Positions 8,440 through 16,813 of a stretch of DNA of 64,000 nt are shown in pieces (the stretch's first letter is position 1; the number at the start of each line of letters is the position of its first letter). This stretch comes from Ruminococcaceae bacterium AM07-15. Its GTDB lineage: Bacteria > Bacillota > Clostridia > Oscillospirales > Butyricicoccaceae. The notes beneath the pieces are model-generated. The model searched no databases. It saw only the letters and a program-made list of their open reading frames with translations, and had not been told where the DNA came from. The stretch lies in NCBI GenBank assembly GCA_003477405.1, contig QUDE01000007.1:1-64000 (forward strand). The letters are read 5' to 3'. A program made the translations under genes and the position numbers.

Positions 8440-9186
8440 CTAACGGCGCATCTCCCACATACACAAAGCGGCCGCCACACCGGCATTGAGGGACTCAGCC
8501 CCCTGGATGGGAATGATCACCTGGCCCCGGCTGTGCTCCAGAAGCTCCGCACTGACGCCGTGAGCCTCGTTGCCAATGGCCACCGCCGCCCCTTTCAGAT
8601 CCACCTGCCGGATATCCTGGGCACTTTCGCTCAAGGCGGCGGCATACAGGGGGATGTTTCTTCCCTCCAGCGCCTGCCAAAGCTCCGGCCGGGACAGGCG
8701 GAACACCTTGCACCGGAACACCGAGCCCATGGTGGAGCGAACCACCTTGGGGTTATACAGCTCGGCGCAGTTTCCCGTCAGCACCACCGGCAGGGAAAAA
8801 GCCTCAGCGGTACGCAGAATGGTGCCCACATTCCCCGGGTCCCGCACATCTTCCAGCACCAGGCAGGCTCCTTCCGGCAGATCCTTCCGGGGGGCGGGAA
8901 TGCGGCAGACAAACAGCACGCCCTGGGGACTTTCCACGCCGCTCATCTGGGCCATGAGAGAGGACGGCACCAAAAAGGTGGGCACGCCTCTGTCCCGCTG
9001 CTGCTCCAAAGGCAGGTCCCGGCTGAGAAAAACCTGAACCACTTCCACTCCCGCCGCCAGGGCCTCCCCCAGCAGCTTTTCCCCTTCGCAGCAGAAGAGC
9101 CCTTCCTTTTCCCGTGTCCGTTTGCTGTCCATCAGGCGGCAGACCCGGCGGATGCGGGGATTGTCCCGGCTGGTTATCTCTTCCAT
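8440..9186 (-). CDS. RNA 2'-O-ribose methyltransferase, SpoU/TrmH family
   Basis: A 248-residue SPOUT enzyme with an N-terminal substrate-binding domain and the three C-terminal SpoU motifs: EDVRDPGNVGTILRTAEAF, VAIGNEAHGVS and IPIQGAESLNAGVAAAL. It is expected to methylate a ribose in rRNA or tRNA using S-adenosylmethionine; the target nucleotide cannot be read from the sequence. It starts three bases before the stop region of ktrA and is followed by dprA after 19 bases. Confidence 0.9.
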   Translation of the reverse strand: MEEITSRDNPRIRRVCRLMDSKRTREKEGLFCCEGEKLLGEALAAGVEVVQVFLSRDLPLEQQRDRGVPTFLVPSSLMAQMSGVESPQGVLFVCRIPAPRKDLPEGACLVLEDVRDPGNVGTILRTAEAFSLPVVLTGNCAELYNPKVVRSTMGSVFRCKVFRLSRPELWQALEGRNIPLYAAALSESAQDIRQVDLKGAAVAIGNEAHGVSAELLEHSRGQVIIPIQGAESLNAGVAAALCMWEMRR

Positions 9187-9188
9187 AG

Positions 9189-9836
9189 TTACCCCAGTTT
9201 CTTGATATCATCGTTGGCGCCGATGACCACCAGCGCATCTCCCCGGCGGATCACATAATCCGGCTCGGGAGAAACATGGATGGTCTCGCCGTTGTGGGTC
9301 TTGACCGCCAGGATGTTGATGCCGTAACGGGCCCGCACATCGATCTGGCGGATGCTCTTGCCGCCCCACCGGTCGGGGGCCGCCACTTCCACAATGGAAT
9401 AATCCTCGGAAATATCGATATAGTCGATGATGTTGTTGGATGCCACCATCTGGGCGAACCGGGCGCCCATATCGGCCTCGGGGAAGACGATCCGATCGGC
9501 GCCGATGCGTTTGAGCACTTTAACATGCAGATCGTCGTTGCCTTTGGCGATGACATTCTTCACCCCCAGCTCCTTGAGCATCAGGGTGATGAGGATGTTG
9601 TCCTGGATGTTGTCGGCAAAGGCCACCACCGCATGATCGAAATTCCGCACGCCGATGGATTTGAGCACCTGCTCATCCCGGGCGTCGGCGGTGATGACAT
9701 GGCTCACCGAGTCGGACACCCGGTGCACCGCTTCTTCGTCCTTGTCCACCGCCAGCACTTCATGGCCCAGGCGGTACAGTTCCCTGGCCAGGGTCATGCC
9801 GAAACGCCCCAGGCCGATGACCACAAACGATTCCAT
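9189..9836 (-). CDS. ktrA: Potassium uptake regulatory subunit KtrA
   Basis: Cytosolic gating ring of the Ktr potassium channel. The 215-residue protein has an RCK-N Rossmann domain starting with the nucleotide motif VIGLGRFGMTLA and an RCK-C (TrkA-C) domain from about residue 135. The family is known to bind ATP/ADP and, in Firmicutes, c-di-AMP at RCK-C. AAAGGAGGAAACAAG precedes the ATG. It lies 13 bases after ktrB, its membrane partner. Confidence 0.93.
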   Translation of the reverse strand: MESFVVIGLGRFGMTLARELYRLGHEVLAVDKDEEAVHRVSDSVSHVITADARDEQVLKSIGVRNFDHAVVAFADNIQDNILITLMLKELGVKNVIAKGNDDLHVKVLKRIGADRIVFPEADMGARFAQMVASNNIIDYIDISEDYSIVEVAAPDRWGGKSIRQIDVRARYGINILAVKTHNGETIHVSPEPDYVIRRGDALVVIGANDDIKKLG

Positions 9837-9849
9837 CTTGTTTCCTCCT

Positions 9850-11262
9850 TTAGCCGATCATCACCCGTGCTTCGGGGTATTTGATCTTGGCGTCCTTTTT
9901 ACCGCGCATCATGGCGGCCATGCCGATGGTGATGATACCCACCCGTCCCATATACATCAGCGCCACCAGCACCAAAAGCGAGGGGGTGGAAAGCTCCGGG
10001 GTGATGCCCAATGTGAGCCCCACCGTGCCGAAAGCCGAAGTACATTCAAAGAGGGCCGAGCTAAGGGTGACTCCGTCAAAGGCCGACAGCAAAAAGGTAC
10101 CGACGGCCACCGAGCAGATGCCCAGCAGGAACACCGACAAAGCATCCATCACCAGCTTATAGGAAATGGACCGGCCGCCCACTGTGGTCTGGTAAGTGCC
10201 CCGCAAAGAGGACAGCGCCGCCATCAGCAGCACGGCCAGCGTCACCGTCTTGACACCGCCTGCCGTACTGCCGGGGGAACCGCCCACAAACATCAGCGCC
10301 ACACTCATGGCCTTGGAGGCCCCGGTGAGATAGGCCTGGTTCAGCTGGGCAAAGCCCGCCGTACGGGTGGTGGTGGATTGGAAAAAGGCGGACAGCAGCC
10401 GGCCAAAAAAGCCCTGATTGCCCATGGTCTGGGGATTTTCGTATTCTGCGATGAAGAAGAATACCGTGCCCAGCAGCAAAAGCAGGGCAGTGGAGCTTAA
10501 AACGATCTTGCTCTGGGTGTGGAGCCGGCCCTTGTTGTCCCGGGCCGAATAGATGTCGCTCCAGACAAAAAAGCCCAGGCCGCCCAGAATGATCAACAGG
10601 CTGATGGTCACCGTCACCACGAAATCCCCGGTATAGCCGCCCAGGGAAATATAGGCGCCCTGGTCGCCCAGAATATCAAACCCGGCATTGCAGAAGGCTG
10701 AGACCGAGTGAAAGATCCCTCGGCTGATTCCGCCCAGGATTCCATAGTCCCGGGCAAAGCGTACCGACAGAATCAGCGCTCCCATGCCTTCAAACAGCAA
10801 TGTGCCGTAAAGCACCCGCTTCACCAGACGCACCATGCCGGAAAGCCCGTCCATATTCAGCGAAGTGCTCACCAGCCGCCGTTCCCGCAAAGAGATCTTC
10901 CGCCGCAGCAGCAAAGACAGGGCGATGGCAATGGTCATAAATCCCAGCCCGCCGGTCTGAATCAGACAGAGGATGACCGCCTGACCAAAGGGGCTCCAGA
11001 ACAGATAGGTATCTTCCACAACCAGCCCTGTGACACAGGTGGCCGAAGTGGCGGTGAACAGCGCGGTGACCGCACCGGCGCTTTCCCCGCTGCGGGTGGC
11101 AAAGGGCAGCATCAGCAGCAGGGTGCCGATCAGGATCACGGCGGCAAACCCCACGGCCATCACCCGCACCGGTGCGGCCCGGCGCACCGCGGCATTGCGC
11201 CGCTGAATGCTTTTCAGATGCTCTCTGCCAAAACGCTTTAGCTTGCTTTTGAATGACTGCAT
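9850..11262 (-). CDS. ktrB: Potassium transporter membrane subunit KtrB
   Basis: A 470-residue TrkH/KtrB-family channel with about eight to ten membrane segments and four pore-loop motifs: TSATCVTGL, SAFCNAGFD, TTTRTAGFA and SAFGTVGLT, each holding the selectivity-filter glycine. The N-terminus is a short basic cytoplasmic stretch. GGAGGGAGACCA precedes the ATG. It pairs with KtrA downstream. The 176-base gap upstream contains several stem-loops (for example 11303-11321 and 11347-11367) but I recognise no known riboswitch. Confidence 0.93.
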   Translation of the reverse strand: MQSFKSKLKRFGREHLKSIQRRNAAVRRAAPVRVMAVGFAAVILIGTLLLMLPFATRSGESAGAVTALFTATSATCVTGLVVEDTYLFWSPFGQAVILCLIQTGGLGFMTIAIALSLLLRRKISLRERRLVSTSLNMDGLSGMVRLVKRVLYGTLLFEGMGALILSVRFARDYGILGGISRGIFHSVSAFCNAGFDILGDQGAYISLGGYTGDFVVTVTISLLIILGGLGFFVWSDIYSARDNKGRLHTQSKIVLSSTALLLLLGTVFFFIAEYENPQTMGNQGFFGRLLSAFFQSTTTRTAGFAQLNQAYLTGASKAMSVALMFVGGSPGSTAGGVKTVTLAVLLMAALSSLRGTYQTTVGGRSISYKLVMDALSVFLLGICSVAVGTFLLSAFDGVTLSSALFECTSAFGTVGLTLGITPELSTPSLLVLVALMYMGRVGIITIGMAAMMRGKKDAKIKYPEARVMIG

Positions 11263-11438
11263 ATTGGTCTCCCTCCGGGACCTGCGTCCCGTCGATCCTT
11301 TGGATTTTTCCCAAAAATCCGCCTTTCCGGAAAAGCGCAGACAGACCTGACGCCGATGGCGTCAGGCCCGCTTGCGCTCTTCACCCAAAAGGGAAAGAAA
11401 GGTTTCTTCCTGTTTTCCCCCGGCGAAAGCCGCGTTTT
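11263..11438 (-). other. Structured leader between lysS and ktrB
   Basis: This gap holds two clear stems: GGATTTTT / AAAAATCC at 11303-11321 and CCTGACGCC / GGCGTCAGG at 11347-11367. On the minus strand neither is followed by a clean T-run, so they may be attenuator, processing or weak terminator stems after lysS. I looked for c-di-AMP riboswitch landmarks because ktr genes often carry one and did not find them. Confidence 0.3.
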
Positions 11439-13409
11439 TTAATACAGCTTGGCGCCGGCGGGGATATGGCTGTCCACCATCAGGCAATGGAGTTTCTCCA
11501 CGCCATTTTCATGGTGAACCGCCGAAATGATCATACCGCAGGAATCAATGCCCATCATCTTGCGAGGAGGCAGGTTGGTGATGGCGATCAAAGTCTTGCC
11601 CACCAGTTCCTCCGGCTCATAGGTATCGTGAATGCCGCTGAGGATCACCCGGTCTTCTCCCGAGCCATCGTCCAGCACAAACTTCAGCAGCTTCTTGCTC
11701 TTGGGCACCGCAGTGCATTCCTTTACCTTCACCGCCCGGAAATCCGACTTGGCAAAGGTTTCAAAGTCCACGAAATCGGCAAACAGAGGCTCCACTTCCA
11801 CCTGGGAGAAATCGATCTCCTCCACCTTCTGCTCTGCTGCGGGAGCCGGAGCGGCGGGCTCCTCTTCCTTCTTCTGAGAATCGTTCTTGTTGTCCAGCGG
11901 CTTCATGGTGGGGAAGAGCAGCACATCCCGGATGCTGGCGGAATCGGTGAGCAGCATCACCAGCCGGTCCAAGCCAAAGCCCAGGCCGCCGGTGGGAGCC
12001 AGACCATATTCCAAAGCGTTGATATAATCGTAGTCCACCTGGCTGGTGTCCTTGGGGTTGGCTGCTTTCCGCAGGGCCACCTGCTTTTCAAAGCGCTCCT
12101 TCTGATCGATGGGATCGTTCAGCTCGCTGAAGGCGTTGCCGAATTCCATGGCGTTGATGAAATACTCAAACCGCTCGGTGAAGGCCGGCTCGTCCTTCTT
12201 CCGCTTGGCCAGAGGGCTGTTTTCCACAGGATAGTCGTAGATGAAGGTGGGCTGGATCAGCTTCTCTTCCACAAAGGCGTCGAACAGCTCCACCAGCACA
12301 GCGCCCTTGGTGGCGTTGGCGGGCACCGGCACATTCTTCTCCTTTGCGGCCTTCCGGGCGTCCTCGTCGGTCTCCCAGGTATAGTAGTCGCAGCCGGAAT
12401 ACTTCTTCACCGCTTCCACCATGGTCAGCCGCTCCCAATGGCTCATGTCAATGGTCTGACCCATGTAGGGGATGGTCAGGCTGCCGCAGACGGTCTGGGC
12501 CAGGTGCTTATACAGGTCCTCCACCAGGTCCATCATGCCCTTGTAATCGGTGAAGGCCTGGTACAGCTCGATGCTGGTGAATTCCGGGTTGTGCTTTGTG
12601 TCCATGCCTTCGTTGCGGAAGATACGGCCCACTTCATACACCCGGTCAAACCCGCCCACGATGAGCCGCTTGAGGGCCAGCTCAGTTTCAATGCGCAGGT
12701 ACATATCCATATCCAGTGTGTTGTGATGGGTGACGAAAGGACGGGCGGAAGCGCCGATCTCCAAAGGCAGCAGAATGGGGGTGTCCACCTCCAGGAAGCC
12801 CTGGCCGTCCAGGTAAGCGCGGATCTCCCGCAGGATCTGGCTGCGCTTGATGAAGGTGTCCTTCACCTCGGGATTGACGATGAGATCCACATACCGCTGA
12901 CGGTAGCGCAGGTCGGTGTCCTTCAGGCCATGCCACTTTTCCGGCAGGGGACGCAGGCTCTTGGACAGCAGCTGGATCTTTTCCACTTTGATGCTGATCT
13001 CGCCCATTTTGGTGCGGAAGACTTCGCCTTCCACGCCTACCACATCGCCGATGTCAAACTTTTTGAAAGCGGCATATTCTTCTTCGCCCACATTGTCCCG
13101 ACGGACATAGAGCTGGATATCTCCGGTGGAATCCCGCAGATCGGCAAAGCTGGCTTTGCCCATCAGCCGCTTGCTCATCAAACGGCCGCCCAGGCGGACG
13201 ACCTTACCGGTCTCCTCCTCATTGGCGATGCCGGCAAACTCTTCCTTGATGCGGGCGGCGTAATGGTCCACAGGGTACTTGGTGATGGCAAAGGGGTTCT
13301 TGTCCTCCTGCTGCAAAGCGGCCAGCTTGTCCCGGCGGATGCGCAGCAGTTCCCCCATTTCCTGCTGGGCGGCCTGCTCGGCTGCCACAGCGCTCTTTTC
13401 TTCCTTCAT
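11439..13409 (-). CDS. lysS: Lysyl-tRNA synthetase fused to a C-terminal tRNA-binding domain
   Basis: Class II lysyl-tRNA synthetase. The 656-residue protein has an N-terminal OB anticodon-binding domain (about 60-160), then the class II core with RYRQRYVDL, RIFRNEGMDTKHNPEFTS and GLGFGLDRLVMLL (about 170-495). After a Pro/Ala/Glu linker an extra domain of about 105 residues (FETFAKSDFRAVKV ... HIPAGAKLY) matches the Trbp111/MetG C-terminal EMAP-II-like OB fold. Typical LysS is about 490-500 residues. ATG 13409 is chosen for GGAGGAAG upstream. It is downstream of greA, a common pairing. Confidence 0.93.
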   Translation of the reverse strand: MKEEKSAVAAEQAAQQEMGELLRIRRDKLAALQQEDKNPFAITKYPVDHYAARIKEEFAGIANEEETGKVVRLGGRLMSKRLMGKASFADLRDSTGDIQLYVRRDNVGEEEYAAFKKFDIGDVVGVEGEVFRTKMGEISIKVEKIQLLSKSLRPLPEKWHGLKDTDLRYRQRYVDLIVNPEVKDTFIKRSQILREIRAYLDGQGFLEVDTPILLPLEIGASARPFVTHHNTLDMDMYLRIETELALKRLIVGGFDRVYEVGRIFRNEGMDTKHNPEFTSIELYQAFTDYKGMMDLVEDLYKHLAQTVCGSLTIPYMGQTIDMSHWERLTMVEAVKKYSGCDYYTWETDEDARKAAKEKNVPVPANATKGAVLVELFDAFVEEKLIQPTFIYDYPVENSPLAKRKKDEPAFTERFEYFINAMEFGNAFSELNDPIDQKERFEKQVALRKAANPKDTSQVDYDYINALEYGLAPTGGLGFGLDRLVMLLTDSASIRDVLLFPTMKPLDNKNDSQKKEEEPAAPAPAAEQKVEEIDFSQVEVEPLFADFVDFETFAKSDFRAVKVKECTAVPKSKKLLKFVLDDGSGEDRVILSGIHDTYEPEELVGKTLIAITNLPPRKMMGIDSCGMIISAVHHENGVEKLHCLMVDSHIPAGAKLY

Positions 13410-13472
13410 AATCTTCCTCCATATCAAAAGACAGCCGCAGCCATTTCCGCTGCAGCCGTTTTTTCTTCCTTT

Positions 13473-13949
13473 TTACCGATCGATGGCCACGATCCGATAG
13501 GTAATGGCGCCGTCGGGAGCTTCCACCACCACGGTATCGCCCACGCCATGGCCATAAAGAGCCTTGCCCAGCGGGGACTCATCGGAAATGCGGCCCTGGA
13601 CAGGGTTGGCCTCCTGGGAGCCCACGATGGCATATTCCTCAGGCTCATCCTCAAAGCCTTCTTCCACCACGGTGACCCGGGTACCCATGCTCACATGCTG
13701 GGTGGTGATGGAGTCCTCGTTAATGATCACCGCGCCGGCGATCACATTCTCCAGCTCGGCGATACGGGAATACAGCTTGCCCTGTTCGTTTTTGGCTTCG
13801 TCGTATTCACTGTTCTCCGAAAGGTCGCCGAAAGAACGGGCTTCCTTGATCTGCTCGGCCACTTCTTTCTCCCGGACGGTTTTCAAATATTCCAGCTCAT
13901 CTTTGATCTCTTTGAGCCTTTCTTCGGTCAGCATAAATTGCTTTTGCAT
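13473..13949 (-). CDS. greA: Transcription elongation factor GreA
   Basis: Rescues backtracked RNA polymerase by stimulating transcript cleavage. The 158-residue protein has the usual length, an N-terminal coiled coil (LTEERLKEIKDEL ... with RSFGDLSENSEYDEAK, the acidic tip) and a C-terminal FKBP-like domain. ATG 13949 follows GGGAGGAAATT; the upstream ATG at 13982 lacks a ribosome site and gives a non-family extension. A consensus promoter lies at 14006-14034. lysS follows after 63 bases. Confidence 0.96.
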   Translation of the reverse strand: MQKQFMLTEERLKEIKDELEYLKTVREKEVAEQIKEARSFGDLSENSEYDEAKNEQGKLYSRIAELENVIAGAVIINEDSITTQHVSMGTRVTVVEEGFEDEPEEYAIVGSQEANPVQGRISDESPLGKALYGHGVGDTVVVEAPDGAITYRIVAIDR

Positions 13950-14005
13950 AATTTCCTCCCCTTTGCCCCTGGAAATGGGCATAGATATTCAGGATAATAC
14001 TTCAC

Positions 14006-14034
14006 ATTATATGGTGCTCGTTCCCATGTGTCAA
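14006..14034 (-). promoter_or_regulatory. Consensus sigma-A promoter for greA-lysS
   Basis: On the minus strand TTGACA (14034-14029) and TATAAT (14011-14006) are exact consensus with a 17-base spacer, about 55 bases upstream of the greA ATG. Confidence 0.8.
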
Positions 14035-14066
14035 GCGTGGGTTTCCCCAGGCTGGCGGAAAGTGGC

Positions 14067-14819
14067 TTACATTTCCCCCTTCTGGCTGCCCTCCGCTCTC
14101 AAATCTTCCGGACGGCACAGGCCGCTTTCCAGCAGCATGGCGGTATACAAAGTATCCCCCATCCCAGACGGTTTTTGCTCCCTGGCCCACTGGGGAGATA
14201 CAAACTCCAGTCCCGGCCATCCGCCAGGAGCCAACATCAGCAGATCCTCTTCTGTCTCCACCTTTTCTCCCGGCTGGGGAAAACGGATACGCAGACAGGG
14301 GTATTCCGGCGGAGCGCTTTGCTGGGGAGCAATGCCGAACTGCTCATACAGCGCCTGCTCCAGCTCCTGCTGTCCCACTTTGATACGCACCGACAGATAC
14401 CGCACCTTTCCCCCTAAGATTCTGGCGCAGCGCACCACATCCCGGTCACATCGGGCGGCCTCCAGGCAGCAGAAAGCCTGCTCCAGCGGAATGCCCCGGC
14501 TTTGAAGAGCCCACAGTGCCCCCAGTCCGGCCCCTTGCCGCCAGGCCGTCCCTTCTTCCACTGTCAGCATTCCCATTTCCTGTGCCTTTTCCCGCCACGG
14601 CTCTTCTACCGCCAACCGGTGGACACCTCTTTTCTTCATCTGTTCCATGGCCCATTCCACCCGTTTTTCCACTTTCCGCTCTCCCATGCCGGAAGGCACC
14701 GGCAAACAACCGGCCAGAAAAGAAGTTCTCCCCACCGGCCGCAGCTGAAGCTCCAGATGCTTTTTCCAGAAAAGTCCCCGCTTTTTTTCTTCCTCCACCG
14801 TTTCAAAATATGCGATCAT
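14067..14819 (-). CDS. Hypothetical protein, unrecognised
   Basis: A roughly 250-residue soluble protein with no signal peptide or membrane segment. I do not recognise a family. Visible traits: a charged helical N-terminal half (ERKVEKRVEWAMEQMKKRG), a Cys-containing helix FCCLEAARCDRDVVRC near the middle, and a segment LGGKVRYLSVRIKVGQQEL. GGGAGG nine bases before ATG 14819 decides the start; a frame to 14924 exists without a ribosome site. It lies upstream of the greA promoter and downstream of a hairpin, so it is probably its own transcript. Confidence 0.7.
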   Translation of the reverse strand: MIAYFETVEEEKKRGLFWKKHLELQLRPVGRTSFLAGCLPVPSGMGERKVEKRVEWAMEQMKKRGVHRLAVEEPWREKAQEMGMLTVEEGTAWRQGAGLGALWALQSRGIPLEQAFCCLEAARCDRDVVRCARILGGKVRYLSVRIKVGQQELEQALYEQFGIAPQQSAPPEYPCLRIRFPQPGEKVETEEDLLMLAPGGWPGLEFVSPQWAREQKPSGMGDTLYTAMLLESGLCRPEDLRAEGSQKGEM

Positions 14820-14886
14820 ATCCGGCGCCCTCCCTTTTTTCATCATATCTATGTGGCAAAAAGGGCCGCTATACCGGACACAGCAA

Positions 14887-14914
14887 AACGGGCGGCCCAA
14901 AAAGGCCGCCCGTT
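14887..14914 (-). terminator. Hairpin terminator after the small membrane ORF
   Basis: An 11-bp stem AACGGGCGGCC / GGCCGCCCGTT with a 6-base loop, followed on the minus strand by TTTTGCTG. The same stem sequence recurs at 15305-15332 and 15538-15565. Confidence 0.6.
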
Positions 14915-14947
14915 GAAGCAACAAAACCTGCTCTGCATGATTTTTTG

Positions 14948-15124
14948 TCAGAGTGCATCTTTTCTTTGTTCGTTTTCCCTTTGAGAGAACAGAAAATCCT
15001 CCCTGTCCAGATACAGTACATTGTTTTTCTTTTCTTTCTGCTTATATTCTCTTCTCTGACGCAACATATCATGAAGAGCACAGAGAATAGAAAGCAGTCC
15101 CAGTAGTATGCTGAACCCTACCAT
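14948..15124 (-). CDS. Small single-pass membrane protein
   Basis: A 58-residue protein with one hydrophobic segment at the N-terminus (about residues 1-20, MVGFSILLGLLSILCALHDM) and a basic, charged cytoplasmic tail (RQRREYKQKEKKN). AGGAG seven bases upstream supports ATG 15124; an in-frame ATG at 15139 has weaker support. An extended -10 (TGATACAGT, about 15181-15189) lies upstream. It is too short to assign; a toxin-like peptide, holin-like peptide or sporulation small protein are possibilities. Confidence 0.5.
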   Translation of the reverse strand: MVGFSILLGLLSILCALHDMLRQRREYKQKEKKNNVLYLDREDFLFSQRENEQRKDAL

Positions 15125-15246
15125 CAACTCACTCCTCATTCCTCGTCTGCTCCTATTTCTTCCTGAGTTTCACTGATACTACTGTATCACAAAAATTGCG
15201 TCTTTTCTTTTTGTGCGCTAAAATCGTCAAAAAAGTGTCAAAATCG

Positions 15247-15284
15247 ACAGAATCGCCCGGAGATACTTCTCCAGGCGATTCTGT
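15247..15284. other. Strong stem-loop upstream of the small membrane ORF
   Basis: ACAGAATCGCC (15247-15257) pairs with GGCGATTCTGT (15274-15284), with a second internal stem GGAGA / TCTCC. There is no clean T-run on either side. The surrounding 15125-15304 has no ORF of note; a likely extended -10 for the small ORF is at 15181-15189. Confidence 0.5.
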
Positions 15285-15304
15285 TCTCTGCATCAGTATA
15301 TCAA

Positions 15305-15332
15305 AACGGGCGGCCTTTTCTGGCCGCCCGTT
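15305..15332. repeat. Hairpin copy flanking the dispersed element (distal)
   Basis: AACGGGCGGCC / GGCCGCCCGTT with loop TTTTCT, identical to the hairpin at 15538-15565 on the other side of the element at 15333-15537. Confidence 0.7.
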
Positions 15333-15537
15333 CAGACTGTCGAAAAACTGATCCAGCTGGAGAGAAATATGTGCTCTCCCCCTCATCAATCCGCAAAAAC
15401 CGGCGACCTGTGCGCCGGTTTTTGCACTTCTCAAGGGGCAAGTGTGGCCGATTGGACGCTAAAAGCGACCAATCGGCTGCATGCAGACCCTTGCAAAAAC
15501 TCGAAAAAGTGGCTTTTGCCACTTTTTCGACACGCTC
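15333..15537 (-). repeat. Dispersed structured intergenic element, copy 1
   Basis: About 200 bases bounded by CTGTCGAAAAA at 15337 and TTTTTCGACA at 15523-15532, which are inverted copies of each other. Read on the minus strand it runs: stem GAAAAAGTGGC / GCCACTTTTTC, then CTTGCAAAAAC... TGCATGC, ACTTGCCCCTTGAGAAG, then a long stem GCAAAAACCGGCG / CGCCGGTTTTTGC, then GTTTTTCGACAGTCTG. Copies 2 and 3 at 21687-21863 and 29207-29389 share this order. It lies 3' of the S41 protease gene and between two identical hairpins. Short ORFs across it are not convincing genes. Confidence 0.8.
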
Positions 15538-15565
15538 AACGGGCGGCCTTTTCTGGCCGCCCGTT
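15538..15565 (-). terminator. Terminator-like hairpin after the S41 protease operon
   Basis: An 11-bp stem AACGGGCGGCC / GGCCGCCCGTT, 14 bases beyond the protease stop at 15579, with A/T-rich sequence around. It would end the ftsE-ftsX-M23-S41 transcript. An identical copy is at 15305-15332. Confidence 0.65.
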
Positions 15566-15578
15566 TTCATTCCTCAAT

Positions 15579-16781
15579 TTAATTTTCGCTCATCTGCTGC
15601 CGCAGCACTTCCAACGCCGTTTGCAACTGGTCGTCCTCTTCCGGCTGGAGGGTATAGAACCGGTTGAGCTTGTCCTCGCTGAGAGAGGACTCCACATCCG
15701 GTGTAATGCCCACACCGGCCAGGCTGACGCCCTTGGCCGTATAATACCGGCTGGTGGACAGATTGAGGGCTCCGCCTCCGGTGAGGGGGATCATGGTCTG
15801 GGCATAACCCTTGCCCAGAGTATTCTCGCCCACCACAGTGGCCGCGCCATATTCCTGCAAGCTGGCGGCGAAAAACTCCGCAGCGCTGATGGAATATTCA
15901 TTGCACAGCACAGCCATGGGCAACTTGACGCACTCTTCATCGGAAGAATAGGTGGTGCTCTCTCCGGCCTTGTCGGTGATGCTGATGACCGTGCCCTTGG
16001 GCAGAAGCTCATCCAGCATATTCACCAGCACATCCACAAATCCGCCGGGATTGAAACGCACATCGAACACCAGAGCCTGGGCCCCGTCGTCCAGCAGCTG
16101 CTGGAGCTTCTGGGAAAACTCCTGGTCCACATTTTTGGAGAAGGATTCGATGCGGATCAGACCGATGTTTCCTTCCAGCATCTGAGCCTTGACCCCGGGG
16201 GTCTGCACCTCTTCCCGCTGGAGGGTGTATTTCTGCTGCACCCCTTCCCGCAGAATGGTGAGGGTGACTTCGCTGCCCGGCTCTCCTTTGACCCGGTCGC
16301 TCAGATCGTCAAAGGACATTTCGGCAGCGCTCTCCCCATCCACGGCCACCAGCAGATCCAGGGGCTGGATACCGGCCTTCTGGGCGGGAGAATCCTCGGT
16401 GACGGCAGTGATCACATAATAGCTTCCGTCGGTAGCGGTGGAAATGGTGATACCCACGCCGGCATACACCCCTTCCCGCTTTTCCATCACTGCTTTGTAT
16501 TCTTCTTCGGTGAGATAGGAGGACCACTGATCCCCGGTGCCCTGGATATAACCCTTCAGGGCCTGATCCATCATTTCCTGCTTATCGTATTCTCCCACAA
16601 AATATTTATCTACCAGCTGGGAGACCTCTTTCAGCTGCTGGTATTCCCCTTCCATCTCCTCAAAGTTGCCCAAGCGGGCATTGTAATACTCCGAAGCCAC
16701 ATAGAAGGTGATATTGAAGGTGGTCACCACCGCCAGCATCAGGAGCATCAGGGTGGAACCCAGGGTGAATCTTTTCTTCAT
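15579..16781 (-). CDS. S41 family carboxy-terminal processing protease
   Basis: A 400-residue CtpA/B-type serine protease. An N-terminal hydrophobic anchor (about residues 8-30) places it outside the membrane. A PDZ domain follows (VYAGVGITIS ... GIQPLDLLVAVDG, about 105-190), then the catalytic domain with the serine in EYSISAAEFFAAS and the lysine in ENTLGKGYAQT. It is 3' of the M23 hydrolase and ftsEX, suggesting processing or turnover of wall hydrolases or their partners. That role is inference from context. Confidence 0.92.
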   Translation of the reverse strand: MKKRFTLGSTLMLLMLAVVTTFNITFYVASEYYNARLGNFEEMEGEYQQLKEVSQLVDKYFVGEYDKQEMMDQALKGYIQGTGDQWSSYLTEEEYKAVMEKREGVYAGVGITISTATDGSYYVITAVTEDSPAQKAGIQPLDLLVAVDGESAAEMSFDDLSDRVKGEPGSEVTLTILREGVQQKYTLQREEVQTPGVKAQMLEGNIGLIRIESFSKNVDQEFSQKLQQLLDDGAQALVFDVRFNPGGFVDVLVNMLDELLPKGTVISITDKAGESTTYSSDEECVKLPMAVLCNEYSISAAEFFAASLQEYGAATVVGENTLGKGYAQTMIPLTGGGALNLSTSRYYTAKGVSLAGVGITPDVESSLSEDKLNRFYTLQPEEDDQLQTALEVLRQQMSEN

Positions 16782-16813
16782 GAACAGGGCTTCTCCTTGC
16801 GATGATTTGTTGC

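Noticed and set aside
11263-11438. A c-di-AMP (ydaO-type) riboswitch before ktrB
   Set aside because: The gap is structured, but I could not find the conserved ydaO blocks; an Infernal search with RF00379 would decide it.
11253-13997. A 914-codon plus-strand frame over lysS and greA
   Set aside because: Opposite lysS and greA, which have complete motifs, ribosome sites and a consensus promoter.
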